A stretch of DNA of 64,000 nt, taken from Mycoplasmatota bacterium. GTDB lineage: Bacteria; Bacillota_I; Bacilli_A; Haloplasmatales; Haloplasmataceae. Numbering within the stretch: position 1 is the first letter of the stretch; each line of letters begins with the position of its first letter. The stretch covers positions 434,001-498,000 of the forward strand of contig CP074573.1 in NCBI GenBank assembly GCA_018394295.1. The letters are read 5' to 3'. The position numbers and the translations under genes were made by a program. The notes beneath the pieces are model-generated. The model worked only from the letters and a program-made list of their open reading frames with translations. It ran no database searches and was not told where the DNA came from. Below, in pieces: positions 27,653 through 36,838 of this stretch.

Positions 27653-28618
27653 ATGGATAATAAAATTGATTTAGATGTAGTTGACTTTATTGAAGACAAA
27701 TTATTGATAAAGATTAATGATAGTGAAATAATTAATCGTGGATTATTAAATTTAAAATGGAAGGTGTCAACAGATCAAGGGATTTTATTCCTTAAAATAT
27801 ATCATCCCTTACGTTATAATGAAAAAAAACTTGAAGAGGTTAATGTTGCTTTATTTTATTACAATAAAATAAATTCATTAGGATTTAAATGTCCCAAACT
27901 ATTTAATTATAATGGTAATCACTTATTGAAGACAAACTTAGGAAATAATTTTATCCTAACAGAGTATTCAACAGGATATTTAATTACTCCTGGTAAAATA
28001 AATGAAAACCAAGCTTATTGTCTTGGAGAAGAAATCGGTAAAATGCATGATTATACGAATAGATTCGATATTTATTTTGAAAAAGAAAGTTGGAAAATCC
28101 CAACTAAAGAAACCCTGTTGGAAAAATGGAAATACAACTGGAGTAAGTTAAATCAAACAGTTAATAAAGAATTTAAAGAGGTACTAAAAAAACAAAAACA
28201 AATTTTTGAAAAATTTGATTTATCCCAGTTTGCTAAATTGAAACCAACCCTTGCCCATAATGATTTGTGGTGTGATAATATTTTATTTCATGAGAATAGT
28301 GTAAGTTCAATTCTTGATTTTGACAGGTTTAATTTAACTTATATGGAGTTAGATATTGCGCGCGCGATTCTATCATTTGGTTTAGACCAAATGACACTAA
28401 GAAAGGATATCGTACAAGCTTTTCTTAAAGGATATAATAAGATTAAGTTGTTATCTAAGAGGGAATTAATCTTAGCTATTCGATTATGTTTTATTCGAGA
28501 AAGTCTTGGTTGGTTGGGTCCGAATATCAAAATAAATAATGGTCCTCCAGAACGTTTCAAATATGAAATGATTTGGATTGCTAATAATTGGAATAAATTA
28601 GAAGAAGTGATTGGATAA
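27653..28618 (+). CDS. Aminoglycoside-phosphotransferase/choline-kinase-fold protein
   Basis: A 321-residue kinase-fold protein. The catalytic loop is AHNDLWCDNILF and the metal-binding segment ILDFDRFN; the N-terminal lobe contains LKWKVSTDQGILFLKIY with the ATP lysine. This group (CotS, homoserine kinase II, SrkA-like) phosphorylates small metabolites or proteins; the substrate cannot be read from the sequence. Monocistronic, with a terminator right at its stop. Confidence 0.85.
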   Translation: MDNKIDLDVVDFIEDKLLIKINDSEIINRGLLNLKWKVSTDQGILFLKIYHPLRYNEKKLEEVNVALFYYNKINSLGFKCPKLFNYNGNHLLKTNLGNNFILTEYSTGYLITPGKINENQAYCLGEEIGKMHDYTNRFDIYFEKESWKIPTKETLLEKWKYNWSKLNQTVNKEFKEVLKKQKQIFEKFDLSQFAKLKPTLAHNDLWCDNILFHENSVSSILDFDRFNLTYMELDIARAILSFGLDQMTLRKDIVQAFLKGYNKIKLLSKRELILAIRLCFIRESLGWLGPNIKINNGPPERFKYEMIWIANNWNKLEEVIG

Positions 28619-28643
28619 GTCGTATTGATATACGACTTTTTTT
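28617..28643 (+). terminator. Terminator of the phosphotransferase gene
   Basis: AAGTCGTAT (28617-28625), TGAT loop, ATACGACTT (28630-28638) and a T run. It overlaps the last bases of the stop codon. Confidence 0.8.
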
Positions 28644-28661
28644 AATATTTTTTTAAAATCA

Positions 28662-28690
28662 TTGACAAATTAATCTGAATATTATATATT
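28662..28690 (+). promoter_or_regulatory. Heat-shock gene promoter TTGACA-17-TATATT
   Basis: The -35 TTGACA at 28662-28667 and the -10 TATATT at 28685-28690, immediately followed by a CIRCE operator. Confidence 0.8.
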
Positions 28691-28703
28691 ATTAGTGTAG
28701 TTA

Positions 28704-28730
28704 CTAGCACTCGTCAATAGCGAGTGCTAA
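28704..28730 (+). promoter_or_regulatory. CIRCE operator (HrcA binding site)
   Basis: CTAGCACTC, nine bases, GAGTGCTAA: 17 of 18 arm positions fit the consensus TTAGCACTC-N9-GAGTGCTAA. It begins 14 bases after the -10 box, so HrcA bound here would block the small heat-shock gene. Confidence 0.93.
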
Positions 28731-28761
28731 CAATGATTAACCAAATTCAAGGAGGATTTAT

Positions 28762-29184
28762 ATGATACTATTAACACCTAACAATAAAAATTTATTTAAA
28801 ACAAATAAATCATATTTTGATATGGTTGATGGTTTCTTTAATACTACTTTTTTAACAACTCAAAATTTATTTAAAATAGATGTAAAAGAAAATGATTATG
28901 CATTCTTATTTGATGTAGAATTACCAGGTATCAAGAAAGAGGAAATTAAATTAGAATATAATGATGAAAGATTAATGATTTCAATTGAAAAAGGTGAAAA
29001 AGTAGAAGATGAGAAAGAAAACTATATTCATCGAGAAAGAAGAATGTCATCAATGAAAAGAAGTTTCTATCTAAAAGATATTGATTCTGAGAAAATTGAA
29101 GCAAAACTTCAGGATGGGATATTAAAAATTTTGGCGCCAAAGAAAGAAAATTTAATGAATAAACGTCAAATAGAAATTAAATAA
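28762..29184 (+). CDS. Small heat-shock protein, Hsp20/alpha-crystallin family
   Basis: A 140-residue ATP-independent chaperone that holds unfolding proteins. The alpha-crystallin domain spans about residues 35-130: VKENDYAFLFDVELPGIKKE, YIHRERRMSSMKRSFYL and the C-terminal ALQDGILKILAPK-like strand (AKLQDGILKILAPKKE). AAGGAGG precedes the ATG. The CIRCE site shows control by HrcA, not by a sigma-B-like factor. Confidence 0.95.
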   Translation: MILLTPNNKNLFKTNKSYFDMVDGFFNTTFLTTQNLFKIDVKENDYAFLFDVELPGIKKEEIKLEYNDERLMISIEKGEKVEDEKENYIHRERRMSSMKRSFYLKDIDSEKIEAKLQDGILKILAPKKENLMNKRQIEIK

Positions 29185-29196
29185 TTGTAGGATGAG

Positions 29197-29229
29197 AAAA
29201 AAGAGTTCTTTCATTAAGGACTCTTTTTT
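29197..29229 (+). terminator. Terminator of the Hsp20 gene
   Basis: AAAAAAGAGTTCTT (29197-29210) with AAGGACTCTTTTTT (29216-29229), an imperfect stem followed by the T run. Confidence 0.75.
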
Positions 29230-29323
29230 GATAACACATATTTTTGATTAAAAAGAAATACATAAAAAGGTACTTATAAAATAGATGATTTTGCACATAC
29301 TAGTATAAGGAGTTGAGGCTATT

Positions 29324-29530
29324 TTGTTAGTTGGAAAAAAATTTGGCGATTTAACTGTCATTGAAAATGTTGGAAAAAGACGAATATCAAATATTAGTAA
29401 ATACGATACGACACATTACTTATGTGAATGTGGATGTGGAAATGAAATCATTGTTAGTGAACCAAGTCTTGAGTACAATATCGTTAAAGACTGTGGTTGC
29501 ACTAAATTTAAAAGAAAAATTAGTAAATAA
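29324..29530 (+). CDS. Small cysteine-rich protein with phage-type FGxLTV/CxC zinc motif
   Basis: A 68-residue protein reading from a TTG start with GAGG 5 bases upstream. It has the pattern KFGDLTVIEN, YLCECGCGNEIIV and DCGC, like the short zinc-binding N-terminal module of many phage HNH/AP2-type proteins, but here it stands alone without a nuclease domain. A frame one base off (29361-29606) is longer but has no recognisable motif. It may be a phage-derived or regulatory small protein. Confidence 0.65.
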   Translation: MLVGKKFGDLTVIENVGKRRISNISKYDTTHYLCECGCGNEIIVSEPSLEYNIVKDCGCTKFKRKISK

Positions 29531-29637
29531 GGTTATTATTAACCTTTTTTTCTTTATATATATAGAATTAACTATAATAAAAATTATAATATGTTACAAT
29601 AGATAAGAAACTAATTTATAATTAATTGGTGAGATTG

Positions 29638-30828
29638 ATGGAAAATATAACATGTTATAAAAACAATATTAAATTAGATTATACTTTTACATTCTTAAGA
29701 AATCTAAATTTTACCCATGGAATATGGATGATTTATCTAGCATCAAAAGGATTTAGTTTAGGTCAACTAGGAATCTTTGAAAGTGTGTTTCATATTACAT
29801 CACTATTAATGGAGACACCAACTGGTGCGTTTGCTGATATTTTGGGAAGAAAAACTAGTAGAATCATAGGTGTAATATCAAGTTTAATTTATATTTTGCT
29901 AATATTACTTTCATCTAATTTTGGATTAATTTGTCTAGCATTTGTATTTCTAGCATTATCCTATAATTTTGAATCAGGTTCAGGAGAAGCATTAGTTTAC
30001 GATTCACTAAAGAAAATAGATAAGGAAGAAACTTATATAAAAGTATCAGGAAATAAAGAAGTTTTTTTTCAACTTGCTCAAGCTATCGGTATTATTATTG
30101 GTGGATATATAGCACTTAATAGTTTTTCAATGACATTTAAATTATTCTGTATATTTTTAATATTTTCTCTCATCTCCCTTTTTTTAATGAAAGAACCAAT
30201 AATGGGTAAAAAAAAGAAAGAAAAATCATGGATTAAAAACATTATTAATCAATATAAAAATAGCTTTAATATTACACATACGAATAAGCAATTGTTATTA
30301 TTACTCATATTTCCTAATGCGATTTTAACATTAGTAACCATATCATTCTTTTATTTACAGAATTACTGGAATATTCAAGGCTATTCAACGAGTATTATTG
30401 GAATATTTTTAGCTTCACATGCGATTGCAGGTGCTTTTGGAGGTTATTTTGCCCATTATCTAGATAAAAAATATAAAAAAAGAGGGATTTTACTATTTGC
30501 GCCTATACTCATTGTTTTATGTATATTTGGATTAAGTCTTAATATCATCTCTTTTATTTCAATGATTATTTTAGGAGCACTTGATAGTATATTTTATATT
30601 GTTATTTCAGCTTATATCAATCAATTAATTTCAAGTGAACAAAGAGCAACAATATTATCATTTTCAAGTTTCTTTTTTAGTTTGTTTATGATTATTGGAT
30701 TTCCTACTTTTGGGTATATTGGAGATCATTTGGGATTAACATCAGCATTTAGAGTATTAGGATTTGTGGGAGTAATTTATGTTGTGGTTTATTATTTCAT
30801 TTTAGAACACTTTATCACAAATGAATAA
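29638..30828 (+). CDS. MFS transporter
   Basis: A 396-residue, 12-helix transporter of the major facilitator superfamily. The loop between helices 2 and 3 carries ADILGRKTSRIIG, a variant of the MFS signature; a central basic loop (GKKKKEKSWIKN) separates two six-helix halves. It is likely a drug or metabolite exporter; the substrate is unknown. The ATG at 29638 follows GGTGAG; upstream TTG and GTG codons in frame overlap that site. Confidence 0.87.
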   Translation: MENITCYKNNIKLDYTFTFLRNLNFTHGIWMIYLASKGFSLGQLGIFESVFHITSLLMETPTGAFADILGRKTSRIIGVISSLIYILLILLSSNFGLICLAFVFLALSYNFESGSGEALVYDSLKKIDKEETYIKVSGNKEVFFQLAQAIGIIIGGYIALNSFSMTFKLFCIFLIFSLISLFLMKEPIMGKKKKEKSWIKNIINQYKNSFNITHTNKQLLLLLIFPNAILTLVTISFFYLQNYWNIQGYSTSIIGIFLASHAIAGAFGGYFAHYLDKKYKKRGILLFAPILIVLCIFGLSLNIISFISMIILGALDSIFYIVISAYINQLISSEQRATILSFSSFFFSLFMIIGFPTFGYIGDHLGLTSAFRVLGFVGVIYVVVYYFILEHFITNE

Positions 30829-30976
30829 TTTCCTCATTTTTCAACGTTTTATTTAAAAGATAATTGGTATCATATTATATAATTGCCTTAACTATATTTG
30901 ATATATTAAAAATTAAGGTACCACTTAGAAAAATATTAATATAATAAAGGTATAATGAGAAATTTGGAGGGATTGT

Positions 30977-32233
30977 ATGAAAAAAAATTTGTTGGTTTTG
31001 TTTTTCTTTATGGCAACGTTTTTATTAACTTCCTGTGAAGAGGTGTTAAAAGCGAAAGAATTATCTGATGAAACAATTTCCGAACAAATCGATGCAGTGA
31101 TTAACGCAAAAAGTTATGAAGCCAAAATTCATTTTAGAATAAAGACTGATGAAATGGAACTATCAGTAAATCCATTATTGAGTTTACAAAAATATACCGA
31201 TGATCATGAAAAAGAAGTCTATCGAGTGCACTATTATAATAAATTGATGGAAGCTAATGGATTAGAAGCCTTTGAGTTTATAATTGATGAAAGAGATGAA
31301 GCAGTTTATATTAATAATTCAAATGCTTGGTTTAAAAGTACTTTTGATGAAATTGAAGATGAAGCTAATCTTCCGATATTTGCTTATTTGTTTGATATAG
31401 ATAGTGAAGAAATAGATGATGAAATACAAACAGATATAGAAAATATTCAAGATATCATATTTACTGGAATGAAAAATTTTAATGAGGCTACCTATATAGA
31501 TGTTATTAAAGAAGATGAACGTCAGTTAATCCATTATGAACTTGAATATAATGTTTATAACATACTAGAAGAAGTTTTTGATTATTTTAATGAAAAAGAT
31601 GAAGAACTAGAATATAATAAATTTTCTGAGTTTCTTGATGAAATAGGTATTCAAGATGTCATTGATATATTTAATGAATTTACTATTGATGTATATTTTG
31701 ATTCAGAGGATAATAGTATAGGACGTATCGAATTAGATTTAGTCAATATCTTAGATAATGATATTATATTAGATAAATTAGAAGAAGAGATAGACAATGA
31801 AGATATTAATATTCATACCGCATTTGATTATTTGAATGATTTTGAAATAGGAATTAACCTTTATGAAATCAACTCTTTAGATGAAATTACTGTGCCAGAT
31901 GAAGCAAAAACAGGATATTCACTTCATTTCCTTGGTGCAGATTTTAATCCAGAAGATTTAATTGACATAAATGTTGGAGACACCATTCAAGGAAATTTCG
32001 ATGATACTGATGAAATCTGGTATACTTTTACAATTGAAGATACTCAAACGCTTATTATTTCCTTAACAAATGATGAAAATGATGCATATAGTACATTATA
32101 TGATAGTGAATTTGATCATTTAAGTTATTTAGCTTATAGTAATGATGTGAAGACTTATGAAAATCTTCCTGATGGTACATATTATTTAAAAATTGTATGT
32201 AGTAGTGGTAATGTTGAACTTACAATAGAATAA
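30977..32233 (+). CDS. Acidic lipoprotein with LolA/DUF6612-like region and C-terminal beta-sandwich
   Basis: A 418-residue surface lipoprotein: signal peptide ending LLTSC (Cys20), then a long, very acidic region of about 290 residues that begins like DUF6612/LolA-type lipoproteins (AVINAKSYEAKIHFRI). The C-terminal 90 residues (INVGDTIQGNFDDTDEIWYT to the end) resemble a pre-peptidase C-terminal (PPC) beta-sandwich. TTGGAGGG precedes the ATG. The role is unknown; exported lipid or protein binding is a guess. Confidence 0.75.
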   Translation: MKKNLLVLFFFMATFLLTSCEEVLKAKELSDETISEQIDAVINAKSYEAKIHFRIKTDEMELSVNPLLSLQKYTDDHEKEVYRVHYYNKLMEANGLEAFEFIIDERDEAVYINNSNAWFKSTFDEIEDEANLPIFAYLFDIDSEEIDDEIQTDIENIQDIIFTGMKNFNEATYIDVIKEDERQLIHYELEYNVYNILEEVFDYFNEKDEELEYNKFSEFLDEIGIQDVIDIFNEFTIDVYFDSEDNSIGRIELDLVNILDNDIILDKLEEEIDNEDINIHTAFDYLNDFEIGINLYEINSLDEITVPDEAKTGYSLHFLGADFNPEDLIDINVGDTIQGNFDDTDEIWYTFTIEDTQTLIISLTNDENDAYSTLYDSEFDHLSYLAYSNDVKTYENLPDGTYYLKIVCSSGNVELTIE

Positions 32234-32238
32234 AAGTT

Positions 32239-32264
32239 AAAAGGCATCAAATTGTTGCCTTTTT
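32239..32264 (+). terminator. Terminator of the acidic lipoprotein gene
   Basis: AAAAGGCA (32239-32246) pairs with TGCCTTTTT (32255-32264), 6 bases after the stop. Confidence 0.75.
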
Positions 32265-32307
32265 CTCTTTTATATAAATATTATCATGATTAAAAAAAAC
32301 ATATGAC

Positions 32308-33570
32308 CTAAGTATTCTTAATTGGCTTGTTTAGTGGAAGTTTTATTAAATTACTTTTAGAAGCCCCGATTAATTGAGTAGGATAGATACTACGATGTCC
32401 TGCGATGATATAACTGATGATACAACTTATTGCGGCATAGGGTAAGATTTCTTGGCCAAACATTTCAACAGACATTACAATTGAAGCAATTGGGGTATTT
32501 GTTGCGCCTGCAAGTAAAGCTACTAGTCCAATGGCGGCCATTACAGATAAATCAAGATTTAATATTAATCCAAAACTAATACCTGCAGAAGTTCCTATGA
32601 AAAATAGTGGGGTAATAACACCTCCACTACCACCAAAACTTAAGGTGATAGCCACAAATACGATTTTGAGTAAGAATGCATAAAGTGGGAGTCTATTACC
32701 TTGTAAGGCAGTATTAATTGTATCACTCCCTAATCCAAGGAACATGGTTGAATGAAATAAGTAAACAAGGAGGATTAAGATACTGCCGCCAATAAATCCC
32801 TTTAAAGGTTTAGAAATATTAATACGATTTGCTAGTTTATTTCCTATAGATAGTATTTCAATAAATAATAAAGCAATTATACCAAAATAGAATCCACTTA
32901 AGGCGACTTTTGAATAAAACAATAAATTTTCTGATTGATTGACAACAATATGATAATGATGATAATCAATCCCAAAATAACTTGTTATTTTATAAGCAAC
33001 TAAAGAAGAGATGAGTACAGGGAATAAATAATTATTTAAAACCCTACCTAATACAAGGACTTCAATCGCAAATATAGCACCAGCAATAGGTGTTCCAAAT
33101 ACAGAAGAAAAACCAGCACTGATTCCACATATAATTAACATTCGTCTATCGTCCTTTTTTAATTTTAATGTTTCGCCTATACTTGATGCCATTCCAGCCC
33201 CCATTTGGGCACAAGGACCAACTTTCCCAGCCGAACCACCAAACGCTAAAGTAACAATTGCAGCGATAAAACGAATGGGGACAATAACAAGACTAATTTT
33301 TTCAGCGTTTTTATGAACCTTTTCTATTACTTTTCCTTGTCCTTCTAAATCATCAGGTAAAGCTTGTATTATTAAACCACTAATAAAAAAAACTAGTGGT
33401 AGTAATAAAAAATAGTATGCATAAGACTGTAGGTATGATGTTGAAATGCTCAATGTTTTTAAAAATAATGTGGTTAATAATCCTGTTACTCCACCGATTA
33501 ATGATGCGAGTAATCCCCATCTAAAGATACTAAGAATTAATAAATATTGTTCTTTAATTGCTTTATGCAT
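32308..33570 (-). CDS. ClC-family chloride/anion channel or transporter lacking the gating glutamate
   Basis: A 420-residue polytopic ClC protein. Selectivity-filter segments are GGSAGKVGPCAQMGAG and GGSGGVITPLFFIGTSAG. In most relatives the first reads GKEGP or GREGP; here the gating Glu position is Val (codon GTT, near 33225). The second coupling glutamate region reads FAIEVLVLGR. This suggests passive channel-like conduction rather than Cl-/H+ exchange. GGGAGAG lies upstream of the ATG. Divergent from the methyltransferase gene. Confidence 0.9.
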   Translation of the reverse strand: MHKAIKEQYLLILSIFRWGLLASLIGGVTGLLTTLFLKTLSISTSYLQSYAYYFLLLPLVFFISGLIIQALPDDLEGQGKVIEKVHKNAEKISLVIVPIRFIAAIVTLAFGGSAGKVGPCAQMGAGMASSIGETLKLKKDDRRMLIICGISAGFSSVFGTPIAGAIFAIEVLVLGRVLNNYLFPVLISSLVAYKITSYFGIDYHHYHIVVNQSENLLFYSKVALSGFYFGIIALLFIEILSIGNKLANRINISKPLKGFIGGSILILLVYLFHSTMFLGLGSDTINTALQGNRLPLYAFLLKIVFVAITLSFGGSGGVITPLFFIGTSAGISFGLILNLDLSVMAAIGLVALLAGATNTPIASIVMSVEMFGQEILPYAAISCIISYIIAGHRSIYPTQLIGASKSNLIKLPLNKPIKNT

Positions 33571-33726
33571 TTTGTTCTCTCCCTTGGTTTAATACAATAC
33601 ATTTAATTCTATTACTTCAATAAGAAAAAATCAATGATTATATTTTATCAAATTCATATTGTGATAAGATATAAAAATATAATTGTTATGTTATAATTGA
33701 AGAAGAAAATAAAGTAGGTGATATTT

Positions 33727-34404
33727 GTGAAGAAATATTATGAAGCATATGATGAAAGGTATAAAGAGATTCATAAGCATAATATTAAATGGTTTGGTGA
33801 AGATGTAACACCAGAATTATTAAAATGGATAAGTGATAATGCTGTATCTAAAACAGATGAAATATGTGAAGTTGGATGTGGAGAAGGAAGAGATGTTTTA
33901 CATCTAGCAAAAATGGGATATAAAGTGACTGGGATTGATATATCTCAAGAAGCGATACGTTTCGCAAGACAACTTGCTCATGAAAAACAGATTTCAATTA
34001 ATTTAGAGTGTTTAGATGCAACTAAATTAATAAATTTCACTAAAAAGTATAAATATGTTTACTCAATTGGGACACTACATATGCTTGTTTTAGAAGAAGA
34101 CCGATTAAGATTTCTACACTCTTTACATCATTTATTAGAAGATGATGGGAAGTGTTTATTAGTGAATATGGGAGATGGAATCAGAAATCATTCAAGTGAT
34201 ATAACAGAAGCATTTCAATTAACTAATAGAACACATATGGAGAGTAGAAAAGAATTTAATGTGGCTACAACATCTTTCCGTTGTATAGATTTTAGAGGTC
34301 ATCTACAAGAACTTGATAAAGCAAGATTTAAAGTGTTATCAAAAGAAATAACCTATAATAAGGAATACAATTCATGTATGACTATGTATTTGGTTAAAAA
34401 GTAA
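33727..34404 (+). CDS. SAM-dependent methyltransferase, class I
   Basis: A 225-residue methyltransferase. Motif I is EICEVGCGEGRDVLHLAKMG, followed by GIDISQEAIRFARQLA and LECLDATKL. GTG at 33727 is chosen as start because GTAGGTG (33714-33720) lies 6 bases upstream; the first in-frame GTG (33718) is inside that site. It resembles small-molecule methyltransferases (TehB/thiopurine type). It is followed after 23 bases by the broken Nmad3-type gene. Confidence 0.85.
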   Translation: MKKYYEAYDERYKEIHKHNIKWFGEDVTPELLKWISDNAVSKTDEICEVGCGEGRDVLHLAKMGYKVTGIDISQEAIRFARQLAHEKQISINLECLDATKLINFTKKYKYVYSIGTLHMLVLEEDRLRFLHSLHHLLEDDGKCLLVNMGDGIRNHSSDITEAFQLTNRTHMESRKEFNVATTSFRCIDFRGHLQELDKARFKVLSKEITYNKEYNSCMTMYLVKK

Positions 34405-34427
34405 AATAATGATTTAGGAGTATTTAA

Positions 34428-35264
34428 ATGAAAATTATTTTAAGCAGAAAAGGTTTTGATTCAGTAGCTGGTGGATATCCTAGTCCTTATTTTATTGAAG
34501 AAAGACGTTTAGTTTCATTTCCCATTCCTGAAGAAAATAATAAGAATGAAATCAACACAGGTTGTACTTATAGTGACTTATATTTTGATGAAAAAATAAC
34601 GTATTTAGATATAATGAAACAATTAGGGATTCATAAATATAGTAATAAGTATGTCCATTTTGACCCGGATGTTAATCCTCTAGTATTATCTAATAGAAGC
34701 GATAATTGGAAAGGTTTATTTGGACAATGTAGTAGTGCCCAATCACATTTAAGAAATAAAGGGGTTGAAAAAGGAGATTTATTCTTATTTTTTGGCTGGT
34801 TTCGTGATGTAGTAAAAACAGATGATGGTTATCAGTATATTGCTGGTACTGACAAGCATATCATATGGGGCTATCTTCAATGAGATTGAAGGGATAGAAG
34901 AAATAAAAACCTACGAACCGTGGAAAGTAACGCATCCTCATTATTACTATCGTAATAGAAAACAAAATACAGCCTACATTGCAAGAAAGCAACTAGATTT
35001 TAAGCCATCACTACCAGGTTACGGTATATTTAACTTCCATAATAAATTAGTGTTAACAAACCCCGATGAGAAAAAACGTTCTGTATGGAAATTACCTCAA
35101 TATTTTCACCCTCATTTTGGAACTAGAATGAGTTATCATGAAAAAAATTTGGATAGTTGGCAATTATATGATTCTTACTGTATTTTAAACACGGTGGTAG
35201 AGGTCAAGAATTTGTGATTGACGGAAATGATGAAGTCATTAATTGGGCTAAATCTTTATTTTAG
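34428..35264 (+). pseudogene. Nmad3-type putative nucleotide-modification protein, two frameshifts
   Basis: The family pattern is clear across three frames: MKIILSRKGFDS, GYPSPYF, LFLFFGWFRD and DKHIIWGYLQ in the first; NEIEGIEEIKTYEPW and THPHYYYRNRKQNTAYIARK in the second; YFKHGGRGQEFV and ending SLF in the third. The first frame stops at 34881-34883, the second at 35215-35217, the third at 35262-35264. Nmad3 proteins are predicted, from genome context, to take part in nucleotide modification. As read here the protein cannot be made whole. Sequence error remains possible, but other broken genes are close by. Confidence 0.8.
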
Positions 35265-35273
35265 GAGAGAATA

Positions 35274-36190
35274 ATGGAATATAAATTCAAGGATACGATA
35301 ACACCAAATAAATGGGGGGACTCTTTCAATCCATTGAAGCATTTAAGGATTTGATTAATACAATATTTAAAAACGAACATTTATCAACTCCTAAAACCAT
35401 AACGAATTTAACACCAGGAACAAATGCTGTTTTTAGAGTGGATGACTATGTGATTAAACTATTTGCTCCAAAAGAATCTGGATTTATCACAGAGCGTGAT
35501 TACAAAGTGGAATTAGAATCGCTAATATGGGCCAAAAAATGTGGAGTTAATTGTCCAACGATTGTTACAACGAATGTTATTTCTGATAAGTATATATTTC
35601 GGTATATAATTATGGAATATATTGATGGATATGAAATAGGTAATAAGTTAAAAGATTATTCAGAAGAAAAACAAATATTATTAGCGAAAGAGATACGTTC
35701 TATCACAAAAAAACTTAATCAAATAGTTGATAAATCATTATTTAAGAAAGATATTGTACATACAGTCCTTCATAATAAGAAGTGGGATAAATATCAAAAT
35801 CGAGTTAAACAACAAATCTTCGATCACGTACAAAAGCTTGATTTTAATAATCAAGTATTTGTTCATGGTGATTTAACAAAAGAAAATGTATTAATTAATC
35901 ATGATAACCAATTAGTTGTGATTGATTTTGCAGATAGTCTTTTAGCTCCTTATTATTATGAATATTCACCTATTTTATTTGATTTATTTGATTTTAATCC
36001 TATCCTTATAAAATCACTCTTTAAAGATGTAAATCCATCTACTGTGGATGATATTTTTAATAGTTTATTAGTTCATGAGTATGGTGCTGATTTTATACAT
36101 TTGATTTATAAACGATGTTATCAATCAATTAATCAAATAAATGATATAAAAGAAATAAAATCAATCATTGAAAATATGATTTTAAGTTAG
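35274..36190 (+). pseudogene. Phosphotransferase (APH/choline-kinase fold), frameshifted at a G run
   Basis: Starts at the ATG 35274 after AGGAGAG, reading MEYKFKDTITPNKWG; the frame then breaks at a run of six G (35314-35319). One more G would join it to the open frame that continues as LFQSIEAFKDLINTIF to 36190. The remainder has a normal kinase-like fold: HGDLTKENVLI as catalytic loop and VIDFADSLL as metal site. An ATG at 35312 could give a 292-residue product but has no ribosome site. Whether this is a real mutation or a base-call error cannot be decided from sequence alone. Confidence 0.7.
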
Positions 36191-36200
36191 GATGTTTAAA

Positions 36201-36782
36201 ATGACACAAAATTATTATAATGAAAAATCTTATGTTTTTATTGAAAATACTTTAAATGTAGATATGTCTCATCAGTATCAGTTATTTGAACAATACTTAC
36301 CTACAAAAGGGAAAATATTAGATTTAGGGTTTGGTTCAGGAAGAGATAGTTTATATTTTTCTAAAAAATATCATGTTTTAAGTATAGATAATTGTAAATC
36401 TTTTGTTGATGAAGCAAAGAAAATACTAAAAAATCCAGTGTTGTTAATGGATGTTAATAATATGTCTTATGAAGATGAATTTGATGGAATTTGGGCCTGT
36501 GCATCATTACTACATGTTACATATAGAGACTTACCAGGTACATTAAATAAATGTTTTAATGCCCTTAAAATTGATGGTATTATGTATATGTCATTTAAAT
36601 ATGGTACTTTTGAAGGAAAGCGAAAAGGAAGACACTTTACTGATTTAAATGAAAAAAGATTAAATGAGATATTATCTATGACAGAATTTAAATTAATGGA
36701 GATGAAAATTACTAAAGATGTTAGAGTAAATAAAAATGATAAATGGTTGAATGTGATAATTAAAAAAGTAAAAGGGAAGTAA
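36201..36782 (+). CDS. SAM-dependent methyltransferase (TehB-like)
   Basis: A 193-residue class I methyltransferase with motif I KILDLGFGSGRDSLYFSKK, acidic VLSIDN and GIWACASLLHV. The ATG at 36201 follows TTAGGAT by 8 bases; an in-frame ATG at 36192 lies inside that site. Its stop codon TAA (36780-36782) lies within the target duplication of the IS1182-like remnant, so the insertion left the reading frame intact but removed its terminator. Confidence 0.82.
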   Translation: MTQNYYNEKSYVFIENTLNVDMSHQYQLFEQYLPTKGKILDLGFGSGRDSLYFSKKYHVLSIDNCKSFVDEAKKILKNPVLLMDVNNMSYEDEFDGIWACASLLHVTYRDLPGTLNKCFNALKIDGIMYMSFKYGTFEGKRKGRHFTDLNEKRLNEILSMTEFKLMEMKITKDVRVNKNDKWLNVIIKKVKGK

Positions 36783-36786
36783 GAGC
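36771..36786 (+). terminator. Left half of a terminator split by the IS1182-like remnant
   Basis: With the insertion removed, the sequence reads GGGAAGTAAGAGCTTCCC then TGATTTTTTATTTTT: a 6-bp GGGAAG/CTTCCC stem with the methyltransferase stop in the loop. The right half is at 38700-38730. It would serve the convergent methyltransferase and AlkD-like genes. Confidence 0.6.
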
Positions 36787-36838
36787 GAGACTGCTGAAAA
36801 AGTCTCTATATGTAGTCTTAATAAAAGGAAGATTAAAC

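Noticed and set aside
29361-29606. 81-residue open frame overlapping the zinc-module gene
   Set aside because: No family pattern; the alternative frame has the Cys-rich FGxLTV module and a ribosome site at a fitting distance.
35314-35319. G run as a phase-variation switch for the phosphotransferase
   Set aside because: Six G is short for slipped-strand switching and other frameshifts nearby suggest decay or sequence error.
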